A stretch of DNA of 64,000 bases, taken from contig JBFWVC010000011.1 of NCBI GenBank assembly GCA_050246945.1, positions 1 to 64,000 of the forward strand. The letters are read 5' to 3'. A program made the translations under genes and the position numbers. Below, in pieces: positions 35,029-43,651 of the stretch. This DNA comes from JAEUMD01 sp050246945. GTDB taxonomy: Bacteria > Pseudomonadota > Alphaproteobacteria > Rhizobiales > Hyphomicrobiaceae. Position 1 is the first letter of the stretch; every line of letters starts with the position of its first letter. Below the pieces are notes generated by a model. The model did not search any database. It was given only the letters and a program-made list of their open reading frames with translations, and was not told where the DNA came from.

Positions 35029-37277
35029 ACGAAGGCCGGCCCGAACCGGTTCGATTTGGGGAAGCCGCGCGGCGCCACGCGGCCGGTCTGCCCGCGCAAG
35101 CCTGCCCATTCCTTCAGATCGCGCCAATCCAGCGTGAACGTGCGTCCGGCCGAGTCGAGCCAAGTGAGGCCCGTCGCCTTGGAGAACACGCGCACGTCAG
35201 AGACGCCGCCGTCCTTGGCACGGAACAGGATTACGCCCTTGCCGCGGGTCATCTCGTTGAGTTCGGAGAGGCGGAAGATCAACATCTTGCGGTTCTCCCC
35301 GATGACCGAGACGTGATCGCCGTCCACGGGCACCACGAGACGGGCCTCGTCCGGCTCTGAGACATTCAGCACCTGCTTGCCCTTGCGCGTGGCAGCCACG
35401 ACCTCGGCCTCCGGCACGACGAAGCCGTAGCCGGACGTGGAGCAGACGAGCAGCTTGCGATCCGGCTGATGCACGAAGGCTTCGACCAGGTCGTGGTTCT
35501 GCTCGATATCTATCATCAGGCGGACGGGCTCGCCGTGACCACGTCCCCCGGGCAGTGCGCTTGCTTCCAGCGTGTAGAATTTGCCGTTGGTGGCGAACAG
35601 CAGGATCTTGTCGGTCGTGAACGCCTTCAACGCTCGCTTGAGGCCGTCGCCCTGCTTGAAGTCGAGCTTGGACAGATCGTCCTGGTGGCCCTTCATGGCG
35701 CGGATCCAGCCCTTGTCCGACAGGATCACGGTGATGGGCTCCTTCTCGATCAACGCGGCTTCCAGGTCGACGTCGATCTCGGGGGCATCAGCGAAGGAAG
35801 TACGGCGACGGCCGAGCTCTGTCTTCTTGGAATAGCGATCGCGGGTCGCCTTGATCTCGTCAGCGATGCGCTGCCACTGCAGATCGTCGGACTTCAAAAG
35901 CTGCTGCAGCCCACGGCGTTCGCCCGACAGCTTGTCGTGCTCCGCCTTGATCTCCATTTCCTCGAGTTTCGACAGGCTTTTCAGGCGCAGGTTCAGGATC
36001 GCTTCGGCCTGCACCTCGGACAGCTTGAACTTGGCGATCAACTTGGTCTTGGGGTCGTCCTCGAAGCGGACGATGCGGATCACCTCGTCGATGTTGAGGT
36101 AGGCGATCAGGTAGCCGTCGAGCACCTCCAGGCGATGCTCGATCTTCTTCAGGCGATGGTTGGAGCGGCGGACCAGCACCTCGACACGGTGCTCGAGCCA
36201 CTGCTGCATCACCTCGCGCAACGAGAGCACGTTGGGGATCTGGCCGCCCGACAGGACGTTCATGTTGAGACCGAAGCGGGTCTCAAGATCCGTCAGCCGA
36301 TAGAGCTGTTCCATCAAGATGACGGGATCGACCGCGCGTGTCTTGGGCTCCAGAACGATGCGGATTTCCTCCGCGCTCTCGTCGCGGATGTCGCCCAGCT
36401 GCGGCAGCTTGCGTTCCTGAAGCAACTCCGCGATCTTTTCGATCAGCTTCGACTTCTGGACCTGATATGGAATTTCGGTGATGACAATCTGATAGCCGCC
36501 GCGGCCCAGATCCTCCTTCTCCCACTTGGCGCGGATACGGAAGGAGCCGCGGCCGGTCTTGTAGGCCTCGACAATCTGCTCCCTGCTGTCGACGATGACG
36601 CCACCGGTCGGGAAATCCGGACCGGGAACGAAGTCCACGAGCTTCTCCACGGTGGCGTTGGGGTGCTTGATGAGGTGCAAGAGGGCCGCGCACAGTTCGT
36701 CGGCGTTGTGAGGCGGAACGTTGGTGGCCATCCCCACCGCGATGCCCGACGAGCCGTTCGCCAGCAAATTGGGAAACGCAGCCGGCAGAACCACCGGCTC
36801 CTCGTTGGTTTCGTCGTAGGTCTTGCGGAAATCGACAGTGTCTTCGTCGATGCCGTCGAGCAGGTCCTGCGCGACCTCGGTCATGCGGCTCTCGGTGTAG
36901 CGCATGGCGGCGGCATTATCGCCATCGACGTTGCCGAAGTTGCCCTGGCCGTCGACCATCGGATAGCGGACCGAAAAGTCCTGGGCGAGACGCACCAGCG
37001 CGTCGTAGATCGCCTGGTCGCCGTGAGGGTGATAGTTGCCCATCACCTCGCCAACGACTTTCGCGCACTTCTTATATCCGGCCTGCGGATTGAGGTTCAG
37101 CTCGCGCATTGCGTAGAGAATGCGACGATGCACGGGCTTCAGGCCGTCGCGCACGTCGGGCAGGGCACGGCCCATGATCGTCGACAGCGCATATGCGAGG
37201 TAACGCTCTTCCAGCGCCTCGCGCAGGTTCACGGGCTCGATGGGGCCTTGCCCGGGCAGAATCGGTTTTTCGCTCAT
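35025..37277 (-). CDS. parC: ParC, DNA topoisomerase IV subunit A
   Basis: A 750-residue type IIA topoisomerase subunit. It begins NLREALEERYLAYALSTIMG and ALPDVRDGLKPVHRRILYAM, the breakage-reunion domain opening; the catalytic tyrosine is in AAAMRYTESRM at about residue 125. The C-terminal beta-pinwheel region is short, as in ParC rather than GyrA, and shows degenerate repeats such as VSVIGENRKMLIFRLSELNE. ParC with ParE decatenates daughter chromosomes. ParE is not in the window. Its 3' end abuts the family B repeat, and recO starts about 150 bp upstream on the same strand. Confidence 0.97.
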   Translation of the reverse strand: MSEKPILPGQGPIEPVNLREALEERYLAYALSTIMGRALPDVRDGLKPVHRRILYAMRELNLNPQAGYKKCAKVVGEVMGNYHPHGDQAIYDALVRLAQDFSVRYPMVDGQGNFGNVDGDNAAAMRYTESRMTEVAQDLLDGIDEDTVDFRKTYDETNEEPVVLPAAFPNLLANGSSGIAVGMATNVPPHNADELCAALLHLIKHPNATVEKLVDFVPGPDFPTGGVIVDSREQIVEAYKTGRGSFRIRAKWEKEDLGRGGYQIVITEIPYQVQKSKLIEKIAELLQERKLPQLGDIRDESAEEIRIVLEPKTRAVDPVILMEQLYRLTDLETRFGLNMNVLSGGQIPNVLSLREVMQQWLEHRVEVLVRRSNHRLKKIEHRLEVLDGYLIAYLNIDEVIRIVRFEDDPKTKLIAKFKLSEVQAEAILNLRLKSLSKLEEMEIKAEHDKLSGERRGLQQLLKSDDLQWQRIADEIKATRDRYSKKTELGRRRTSFADAPEIDVDLEAALIEKEPITVILSDKGWIRAMKGHQDDLSKLDFKQGDGLKRALKAFTTDKILLFATNGKFYTLEASALPGGRGHGEPVRLMIDIEQNHDLVEAFVHQPDRKLLVCSTSGYGFVVPEAEVVAATRKGKQVLNVSEPDEARLVVPVDGDHVSVIGENRKMLIFRLSELNEMTRGKGVILFRAKDGGVSDVRVFSKATGLTWLDSAGRTFTLDWRDLKEWAGLRGQTGRVAPRGFPKSNRFGPAFV

Positions 37278-37429
37278 GCGCCCGAATTAGCCCGGCTGGG
37301 GCTCCGACCTCAAGTGCCACAGCGCCACATTCCACCGGGTCATTGGCGACAAAGGCACGAATTTCCGAGGCCATGGCGCCCGCGATCTCAGGAAGAATCA
37401 GGGTGGCGGCGAGCGCGCATCGCCGCCTT

Positions 37430-38158
37430 TCAACCGTGCGCAAGCAAAGCCTCCAGCCGGAGGCGCGGCTCGGGCAGCTTCAGGTCGCGCGGGACGAGCA
37501 CGCGGCTTTCGAGGAAGAACCGGGACAGCTTCAGGCCGTTCATCACGTCGCCTTCGGTCACGCCGCTGCCCGACCGGCGGCCGCTCAGCAGAAATCCCGG
37601 CAGCGGCAGCAGCCGATCGCGGTATGGCTCGCCGGCGGAGGCGGAGACCGCGCGCCCCGACTTGGGCGAGACATATATCAGGGCATCGTTGGAGCCGGTG
37701 GCCGCGCACTCTTCGAGATCGAGACCGAAACCCAGCTCGGCGAGCAGCGCCAGTTCCCATCGCACCATCAACGCCGGCCAGACGGTAGGATCATCGAGGA
37801 AGCCGAGAACAAACAGGGTGATCTCAAAAAGGTTAGGGTGCGGATCGCGCTCGGGCAGGAGCCGGGCCAGAGCCGCCATCGATGTAAGGCCGACGAGTGC
37901 GGCCGCATCGTCCATGGCGCTGGCTGCGTATCCGGTTCGCAGCTCCAACGTCATATGCCCCAAGTGCTCGGCAAGGCGGCCCTTCCAGCTTGCATCGACA
38001 TGGTTGCCGGTCTGCAGAACCGGACGGTTCTTGCGCGAGCGACCGCCGTGCACGAGCCCCGTGTGGCGGCCGTGCCCACGCGTGAACAGCTCGACCACCG
38101 CGGCGGTTTCGCCGTGCGGCCTCACCGAGAGTATGATTCCTTCGTCGCTCCAGTTCAT
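37430..38158 (-). CDS. recO: RecO, DNA repair protein
   Basis: A 242-residue RecO. The OB-fold N-terminus shows DEGIILSVRPHGETAAVVEL and GLVHGGRSRKNRPVLQTGN; the helical C-terminal half contains ALMVRWELALLAELGFGLDL. A zinc site is not evident. RecO loads RecA onto SSB-coated DNA in the RecFOR pathway. The ATG at 38158 (MNWSDEG) is the usual start; an in-frame start at 38203 adds 15 unconserved residues. The position just after era is the classic alphaproteobacterial order. Confidence 0.95.
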   Translation of the reverse strand: MNWSDEGIILSVRPHGETAAVVELFTRGHGRHTGLVHGGRSRKNRPVLQTGNHVDASWKGRLAEHLGHMTLELRTGYAASAMDDAAALVGLTSMAALARLLPERDPHPNLFEITLFVLGFLDDPTVWPALMVRWELALLAELGFGLDLEECAATGSNDALIYVSPKSGRAVSASAGEPYRDRLLPLPGFLLSGRRSGSGVTEGDVMNGLKLSRFFLESRVLVPRDLKLPEPRLRLEALLAHG

Positions 38159-38280
38159 TGCTGGCCGCTCATAGCATAGAGCTGAACGTGTCGCATCGGC
38201 CACGGTTGCCGCAGCAATACCTTGAACGCCCTGCAGCGGCGAGGGGCCCTCACTGCGGGCGGACGACGCGGGTGGAACGC

Positions 38281-39282
38281 TTAGCCCTTGGGGAACTCGA
38301 GGCCCATTTCGCGGTACCGCTCGGGATCGTCTTTCCAGGATTCGCGCACCTTCACGAACAGGAACAGGTGCGCTTCGCGCTCGATAATAGCCTTGATCTC
38401 GGCGCGTGCGGACTGGGAGATCTGCTTGATGGTGCGCCCACCCTTGCCGAGCACGATGGATTTCTGGCTTTCGCGCTCGACGAAAATGGTCTGCTCGATG
38501 CGAGCAGCGCCGTTCTTCAAGTCCTTCCAGTCGGTGGTCTCGACGGTGATCGCGTAGGGCAATTCATCGTGGAGGAGGCGGTAGATCTTCTCGCGCGTGA
38601 TCTCGGCTGCAAGCAGTCGCAGCGGCGCATCGGATATTTCGTCCTCGGGATAGTGCCACGGCCCCGCAGGCACGTGCTCTGCGAGATAGGTCTTCAGATC
38701 ATCGACCCCAGACCCGGACTCGGCCGAGATCATGAAGGTTTGCGCAAACGTGAAGCGCTCATTCAGCGCGGCGGCAAGCGCCAGCAGCTTGGCCTTGTCG
38801 GCGACGCGGTCGACCTTGTTCAGGACGAGGACTGCCGCACGCTTCGTTTCGGAAAGTCGTTCCAGAATGCGCTCGACTTCGGGCTGGATGCCTTTCTGGG
38901 CATCGACCAGAAGTGCCACCAGATCGGCGTCCCCAGCTCCGCCCCAGGCGGCTTCGACCATGGCGCGGTCGAGCCGCTTCCTGGGATCGAAGATCCCCGG
39001 CGTGTCGATGAAGACGAGCTGACTATCGCCAGCGATGGCGATGCCGCGTACCGGCACACGCGTCGTCTGAACCTTGTGGCTCACGATCGACACCTTGGCG
39101 CCAACGAGGCGGTTGACCAAAGTCGACTTGCCCGCGTTGGGTGCGCCGATGACGGCGATGAAACCGCAGCGTCGATGGGAATCTTCGGCAGTTGCCGGCG
39201 CTGACGCGCCGGCGCCTGTCGCCGCCTCGCCTGCCACTGACTTGCTGGGTTCGTCACTCACTTTTTGGCTTGCTCCAGACAC
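38281..39282 (-). CDS. era: Era, GTPase for ribosome small-subunit maturation
   Basis: A 333-residue GTPase. G1 GAPNAGKSTLVNRLVGA, G3 DTPGIFDP, G4 NKVD, and a C-terminal KH domain around GKGGRTIKQISQSARAEIKA. The first 38 residues are an acidic/Ala-rich extension, common in this order. Era binds 16S rRNA and links ribosome assembly to the cell cycle. It overlaps the 3' end of rnc by 29 bp, implying coupled expression. Confidence 0.97.
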   Translation of the reverse strand: MSGASQKVSDEPSKSVAGEAATGAGASAPATAEDSHRRCGFIAVIGAPNAGKSTLVNRLVGAKVSIVSHKVQTTRVPVRGIAIAGDSQLVFIDTPGIFDPRKRLDRAMVEAAWGGAGDADLVALLVDAQKGIQPEVERILERLSETKRAAVLVLNKVDRVADKAKLLALAAALNERFTFAQTFMISAESGSGVDDLKTYLAEHVPAGPWHYPEDEISDAPLRLLAAEITREKIYRLLHDELPYAITVETTDWKDLKNGAARIEQTIFVERESQKSIVLGKGGRTIKQISQSARAEIKAIIEREAHLFLFVKVRESWKDDPERYREMGLEFPKG

Positions 39283-40009
39283 CTTGCTCCCTGAGCATCG
39301 CGGTCGCCGCGGCCTGCTCGGCTTGGCGCTTGGACGTCCCCTCCCCTTCGGCCATCAGCCTCCCATCGATCGTGACGCGAGTGATGAAGCGCGGTGCGTG
39401 GTCGGGACCCGTGCGACTTTCTTCAGTATAACACGGCAGGGGAAGACCCTGGCCCTGCGCCCACTCCTGCAGAGCGGACTTTGCGTCGGCGACGGCGCCG
39501 GCGCTCGCCGGTGCACCGTCGAGGCGATCATTCCATAGCTCCAGAACGATGTCGCGCGCGCGCTCGAAGCCGGCCTCCAGATAGATGGCGGCGAGAACGG
39601 CCTCCATTGCGTCGGCGAGGATCGTGTGCTTGTCGCGCCCGCCGCTATCCGCCTCGCTTTCCGACAGTATGAGGCACGGGCCGAGGTTGATCGAACGTGC
39701 GATAGCCGCACACGTCTCTCCGCGTACCAAGCGGTTGAACGCCCGAGCGAGTTCGCCTTCGCGCGCCTGCGGATGCCTGGAATAGAGCCTATCGGCGATG
39801 GCCAGCGCCAAGACGCGATCGCCGATGAATTCGAGCCGCTCGTTGTCGGGGCGCTGGCGTCCGCCGCCGCGCACACTCGCATGGGTCAACGCCTGCTCCA
39901 GCAGGTTGCGATCCTTGAACGTGTGGCCCAGCGCTGCCTCTAATCGCCGGATGTTATCGGTTCGTCGGGGCATGCGTCTCGTCGGAAGCAGGTCAGGTTC
40001 AGTTTGCAT
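39254..40009 (-). CDS. rnc: Ribonuclease III
   Basis: A 251-residue double-strand-specific endoribonuclease. Signature NERLEFIGDRVLALAIAD (metal-binding Glu and Asp), second acidic cluster DAMEAVLAAIYLEAGFE, and a C-terminal dsRNA-binding domain (DAKSALQEWAQGQGLPLPCY, GTSKRQAEQAAATAML). It processes rRNA and structured mRNA. Start is uncertain: the ATG at 40009 follows repeat family B and has a poor ribosome site; an ATG at 39973 (MPRRTDN) is equally plausible. Confidence 0.95.
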   Translation of the reverse strand: MQTEPDLLPTRRMPRRTDNIRRLEAALGHTFKDRNLLEQALTHASVRGGGRQRPDNERLEFIGDRVLALAIADRLYSRHPQAREGELARAFNRLVRGETCAAIARSINLGPCLILSESEADSGGRDKHTILADAMEAVLAAIYLEAGFERARDIVLELWNDRLDGAPASAGAVADAKSALQEWAQGQGLPLPCYTEESRTGPDHAPRFITRVTIDGRLMAEGEGTSKRQAEQAAATAMLREQGVWSKPKSE

Positions 40010-40012
40010 CGC

Positions 40013-40106
40013 GCCCGGCCATTGTGGCCTGCTCTATCTGTTTGTTCGAGAGCCTCAATCACGCCTTCGATGAGAGCACGACGGTTTCTGTTTCAGCGGA
40101 TCAGTT
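40013..40106. repeat. Dispersed repeat family B upstream of rnc
   Basis: CCATTGTGGCCTGCTC through TTCGAGAGCCTCAATCACGC to TTTCAGCGGATCAG; nearly identical in its first half to 7548-7631. It occupies the 5' leader of rnc, so the ribosome-binding region of rnc is made partly of repeat. Confidence 0.75.
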
Positions 40107-40110
40107 TCTG

Positions 40111-40158
40111 GATCATGTTCTTCACGCTGAACCGCTGCACAATTCAGCCGAACATGCT
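40111..40158. repeat. Palindromic repeat family A at the lepB 3' end
   Basis: ATCATGTTCTTCACGCTGAA to CAGCCGAACATGCT, the right-hand part of the two-hairpin element, here fused directly to a family B copy. It ends at the lepB TGA stop codon (40159-40161). Confidence 0.8.
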
Positions 40159-40911
40159 TCAGCGCACCAGTTTGAAGAAGCGCGACCAGCGAATATCGAA
40201 TGGCCACGTCCATGGGCGCATCCAGCTGAACGCGCCGGGCTCATCGACAGCGGCGGAGAAGAAGATGATCTCGGCACGGCCTATGAGGTTCTCGTAAGGC
40301 ACGTAGCCCACGCCCCACTGGGCGCGACTGTCGGTGGAGTTGTCGCGGTTGTCGCCCATCATGAAGTAGTGACCCTCAGGAACCTTGTAGGGGCCGACGT
40401 TGTCGAATGGTCCGTTGGGCTCGCTGTCGAGCACATGGTAGCTTACGCCGTTGGGCAGCGTTTCCGTGTAGCGCTTGATGCGGCGCGGTGGGCCGCCGTC
40501 CTCGCGCGTCACGAACTCGCCGTCGGGCACGCGCGGGACCTCCTTGCCGTTGATGAAAAGCACGCCGCCCCGCACCACGATCTCGTCGCCCGGAAGTCCG
40601 ATGAGCCGCTTGATGTAGTCGGTGGAATTGTCTCGCGGCAACTTGAAGACAATAACGTCGCCGCGCTTGGGCTGGGCAGCGAAGATGCGCCCGTCGAACA
40701 GATCAAGACTGCTGGTGAAGGAGTACTTGGAGTAGCCGTAGGAGAGCTTCGATACAAACAGGTAGTCGCCGACGAGCAGCGTCTCCTTCATCGAGCCGGA
40801 CGGAATGTTGAAGGGCTGGTAGAAGAAGACACGCACCACCATGGCAATCAGCAGCGCCTCAATGACGATCTTGATCGTCTCCCACCATCCACTCGATCGT
40901 GCTGCCGTCAT
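40159..40911 (-). CDS. lepB: Signal peptidase I
   Basis: A 250-residue type I signal peptidase. One N-terminal membrane helix (IKIVIEALLIAMVVRVFF), catalytic serine in PSGSMKETLLVGD, catalytic lysine in DYIKRLIGLPGDEI, and the C-terminal box YFMMGDNRDNSTDSR. It cleaves Sec and Tat signal peptides on the periplasmic face. It lies upstream of rnc and era on the same strand, the usual order in alphaproteobacteria, but about 150 bp of repeats now separate it from rnc. Confidence 0.97.
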   Translation of the reverse strand: MTAARSSGWWETIKIVIEALLIAMVVRVFFYQPFNIPSGSMKETLLVGDYLFVSKLSYGYSKYSFTSSLDLFDGRIFAAQPKRGDVIVFKLPRDNSTDYIKRLIGLPGDEIVVRGGVLFINGKEVPRVPDGEFVTREDGGPPRRIKRYTETLPNGVSYHVLDSEPNGPFDNVGPYKVPEGHYFMMGDNRDNSTDSRAQWGVGYVPYENLIGRAEIIFFSAAVDEPGAFSWMRPWTWPFDIRWSRFFKLVR

Positions 40912-41286
40912 GTCAGGCGCCTGTATTGCTCAATCCAATTCGTCCAGTAACTTACTGTCATATGTCCGGACGCAGCCCTATATCAGGCGACGAGGACGCA
41001 ACAGCTTGCCTAGGTCCGCACGCACGAGCGGAGCCTTTCGTCCGAGCACTGAAACGGATAAGTCTTTCGTTGCCTATAGCGGCTTCGGCGCCGCCGCGCA
41101 ATTCGTTGGCAACAGTCTGCCGCATCAGCGGAGATAGGGCGAAACGCCGCCCACGCGCCCAACGAGCAGATTGCTTCGCATTCATTCAAACCTCCAGGCC
41201 CACGCTAACGGCACAGGTCAGCGCAGCACCGTTCGGCGCACACCCGTCCTCCGAACACAGACGGCCATCTCCGATCCCGAGCCCCA
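40912..41286. other. Intergenic region between lepB and acpS
   Basis: Mostly featureless and with less regular codon bias than its neighbours. It holds one doubtful small open frame (40958-41185, listed separately) and must carry the lepB promoter. Confidence 0.4.
40958..41185 (-). CDS. Possible small ORF, 75 aa
   Basis: A 75-residue Arg/Ala-rich open frame whose ATG follows a good Shine-Dalgarno (GGAGG with five-base spacing). Against it: third-position GC is lower than in neighbouring genes, no signal or domain is visible, and I recognise no family. It could be a chance frame or a leader peptide before lepB. Confidence 0.2.
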   Translation of the reverse strand: MNAKQSARWARGRRFALSPLMRQTVANELRGGAEAAIGNERLIRFSARTKGSARACGPRQAVASSSPDIGLRPDI

Positions 41287-41386
41287 AGATCGGGTTCATA
41301 TCGCATGGACGCTTGAACACGATCCAAGCCTTTGAAATGAGCATGTTCTTCTCGCTGAACCGCTGCACATTTCAGCTGACCATGCT
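41287..41386. repeat. Two-hairpin palindromic repeat (family A)
   Basis: AGATCGGGTTCATATCGCAT to CTTGAACACGATCC (left hairpin) and GAGCATGTTCTTCTCGCTGA to CAGCTGACCATGCT (right hairpin). Same plan as 26108-26207. The acpS stop codon follows at once. Confidence 0.85.
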
Positions 41387-41803
41387 TTAGCGGAGATCTG
41401 CTTTCGTCGGAATGGCCGAGATTATGACGATCGCCTGGGCGAGCGGGAAATCGTCCGTCAGCGTTAAGTCAATGCGCATTTCCATTCCGGGCGGCGTCAG
41501 GTCGAGGAGGCGCTGGAGTGCCCCTCCAGTCAGGTGCAGCGTCGGCCGGCCGGAGGAAAGATTGATGACGCCCATGTCGCGCCAAAATACGCCCTGGCGC
41601 AGCCCTGTACCCAGCGCCTTGGAGCAGGCTTCCTTGGCGGCGAAGCGTTTAGCATAAGAGGCGGCGCGGGTCATGGGCCGGCGGTCGGACCGCTTGCGCT
41701 CTATATCGGTGAAGACCCGGTCCAGGAACCGGTCACCGAACCGCTCCAGCGTCTGCTCAATCCGACGAATGTCGATCAGGTCGTTTCCCAGCCCGATGAT
41801 CAT
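41387..41803 (-). CDS. acpS: Holo-[acyl-carrier-protein] synthase
   Basis: A 138-residue phosphopantetheinyl transferase, normal for AcpS. Motifs IIGLGNDLIDIRRIE (metal Asp) and AKRFAAKEACSKALGTG (metal Glu). It transfers 4'-phosphopantetheine from CoA to apo-ACP for fatty acid synthesis. Its ATG overlaps the pdxJ stop by four bases (ATGA). The TAA stop is flush with the family A repeat. Confidence 0.96.
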   Translation of the reverse strand: MIIGLGNDLIDIRRIEQTLERFGDRFLDRVFTDIERKRSDRRPMTRAASYAKRFAAKEACSKALGTGLRQGVFWRDMGVINLSSGRPTLHLTGGALQRLLDLTPPGMEMRIDLTLTDDFPLAQAIVIISAIPTKADLR

Positions 41804-42642
41804 GACCTGCCGCGCGCCTTCGCCTTGGCCGTGGGTTTGGTTGGCGCCCGGGCTGATGCGGAGGCGGCCGTTGGGACGGGGTTCCGGCCGGGTCTTGCCT
41901 CGTCCATCAGCTTGCGCATATGGCAGACCGCCTGATTGAGGCCCCCGAATATCGCCTCACCGATCAGGAAGTGGCCGATGTTGAGCTCGACGATCTCCGG
42001 CATCGCAGCAATGGCCTTAACCGTGTTGTAGGTGAGTCCGTGGCCGGCGTGGACCTCCAGGCCAGCCGCATCGGCGGCGGTAGCAGCCTTGGCGAGCCGG
42101 CGTATCTCGGCGGCAACGCCCTTGCTGTTCTCCAGCGCAAGTTCGCAATAGCGGCCGGTGTGCAGTTCGACGATATCGGCACCGACGTCAGCCGAGGCCG
42201 CGATCGTGTCCTGGTCGGGTTCGATGAACAACGAGACACGGATCCCGGCGTCCTTGAGGGCAGCGACAATGCGCTTCAACCTGCGGCCCGCGCCCGCGAC
42301 GTCCAGTCCGCCTTCCGTCGTGCGCTCCTCGCGCCGCTCTGGCACCAGGCAGCACGCGTTTGGCAGATGCCGAAGCGCGATCTCCAACATTTCGTCCGTC
42401 GCCGCCATCTCGAGATTGAGCGGTCGGGTCAGCTCTCGCTTGAGGCGCGAGATGTCCTCGTCAGAGATATGGCGGCGGTCTTCGCGCAGATGTGCGGTGA
42501 TACCGTCGGCGCCAGCGGCGACGGCGAGATGGGCCGCGCGCAAGGGATCGGGATGGTTTCCGCCGCGCGCATTGCGGATCGTGGCGACGTGGTCGATGTT
42601 TACGCCGAGGCGCAACACGCGCGCCCCATTTTCTTTACGCAT
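41800..42642 (-). CDS. pdxJ: Pyridoxine 5'-phosphate synthase
   Basis: A 280-residue TIM-barrel enzyme. Motifs LGVNIDHVATIRNARGG, HLREDRRHISDEDI, LNLEMAATDEML and EVHAGHGLTYNT are those of PdxJ. It condenses 1-deoxy-D-xylulose 5-phosphate with aminoacetone 3-phosphate to form vitamin B6 phosphate. The C-terminal 30 residues are an Ala/Pro/Lys-rich extension not needed for catalysis. It overlaps the DUF2062 gene upstream by eight bases and acpS downstream by four. Confidence 0.96.
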   Translation of the reverse strand: MRKENGARVLRLGVNIDHVATIRNARGGNHPDPLRAAHLAVAAGADGITAHLREDRRHISDEDISRLKRELTRPLNLEMAATDEMLEIALRHLPNACCLVPERREERTTEGGLDVAGAGRRLKRIVAALKDAGIRVSLFIEPDQDTIAASADVGADIVELHTGRYCELALENSKGVAAEIRRLAKAATAADAAGLEVHAGHGLTYNTVKAIAAMPEIVELNIGHFLIGEAIFGGLNQAVCHMRKLMDEARPGRNPVPTAASASARAPTKPTAKAKARGRS

Positions 42643-43261
42643 GGGTTTCGGCCAGCTCTGCATGCTCGAATACGGAGACTGCAGCGGCCGGAGGATACAA
42701 GCGGTTCGAGCGCCGCGCCTGCACGGCCCGGGCCGCCGCCCGCATCATATAGTAGATCAGCACGCCAGCCGCGAGGCCTATCGGCAGGCTGCCAGCGAGC
42801 ATCGGCTTGAAGATGGGCCACACGAAAGCCGCAGCGGCCGCGACCATCTCGGGCGACTGGCCAAGCACGGTATCCAACAGGAGATCGACGCGGGAATGCA
42901 ACTCGCCGACGCTGGCATTTGCGCTCTCACCGATCATGTGGGCCCCGGCAACGTAGGTGGAAGCCCAGATGACCGGCCAGCTCAGCGGATTGCCGAAGAA
43001 GGTTGCGAGGATCGCGGCCGGCACGTTTGCGCGTAGAGCAAGCGCCAGCAGGGCCGCCAAAACGATCTGGCCGCCGATCAGCGGCGTGCAGGCGGCAAAG
43101 ACACCAGCCGCACAGCCGAGTGCCAGGCTGTGCGGATTGGCACGCAGTCGGACGATCCGATAGAGCACGTAACGCAGCGAGCGCGACCAACTCCGGCGCG
43201 GCCATAGCCACACCCGGATCCGCTCGGCAAAGCTTGGCGGCTGTCGCCGCTTAAAAAGCAT
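42635..43261 (-). CDS. DUF2062 membrane protein
   Basis: A 208-residue protein with three to four hydrophobic segments. The DUF2062 core is visible in SLALGCAAGVFAACTPLIGG and FFGNPLSWPVIWASTYVAG. Function is unknown, though the family is often beside lipid or cell-envelope genes. The frame stays open back to 43411, but the ATG at 43261 (MLFKRRQPPSF) matches the usual N-terminus. It begins the DUF2062-pdxJ-acpS unit with overlapping genes. Confidence 0.88.
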   Translation of the reverse strand: MLFKRRQPPSFAERIRVWLWPRRSWSRSLRYVLYRIVRLRANPHSLALGCAAGVFAACTPLIGGQIVLAALLALALRANVPAAILATFFGNPLSWPVIWASTYVAGAHMIGESANASVGELHSRVDLLLDTVLGQSPEMVAAAAAFVWPIFKPMLAGSLPIGLAAGVLIYYMMRAAARAVQARRSNRLYPPAAAVSVFEHAELAETHA

Positions 43262-43651
43262 GTGCGTCCTGACCTCGTCCAGATCCGCGGCGTTCCGCAG
43301 CACAACACCACAACAGTTCAAAGCGGCGCGAATTTCTCTTTTTGCAGCACTTCGCGCAACGCGGCAGCCGGTCGCTGCGCCGACCGGCAACGTCGCAGTG
43401 CCACCCCCCACGACAACAGGGGCAGGCAGCGCAATTCCACGCTTAACGGGATGCTACGACATGGAGGCGGCAAAGCCGATCAAATCCGCTCTCAGCGAGC
43501 TGCCCTCCGGGGCACTGCGGCTTCGATGCAACGCAATCCAGTCACCGCACACCCTTCGTCAAGAGGCGCTGCCGGGAGCAGCCGAATCCGTAGCGTGAGC
43601 TTATGGACCGCCGGCGACAATCGCCAGCGTGACGTTCAGGAGATTCACGCC
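43262..43651. other. Intergenic region between rsh and the DUF2062 gene
   Basis: About 390 bp. Open frames cross it on both strands but none has a ribosome site or recognisable domain. It probably carries the promoter of the DUF2062-pdxJ-acpS unit and the rsh terminator. Confidence 0.4.

Noticed and set aside
35469..38174. A 901-codon open frame on the plus strand across parC and recO, among the longest in the window
   Set aside because: It is the antisense of two clear genes; its composition (Leu, Asp, Val, Gln runs) mirrors GC-rich codon bias on the other strand and it has no domain.
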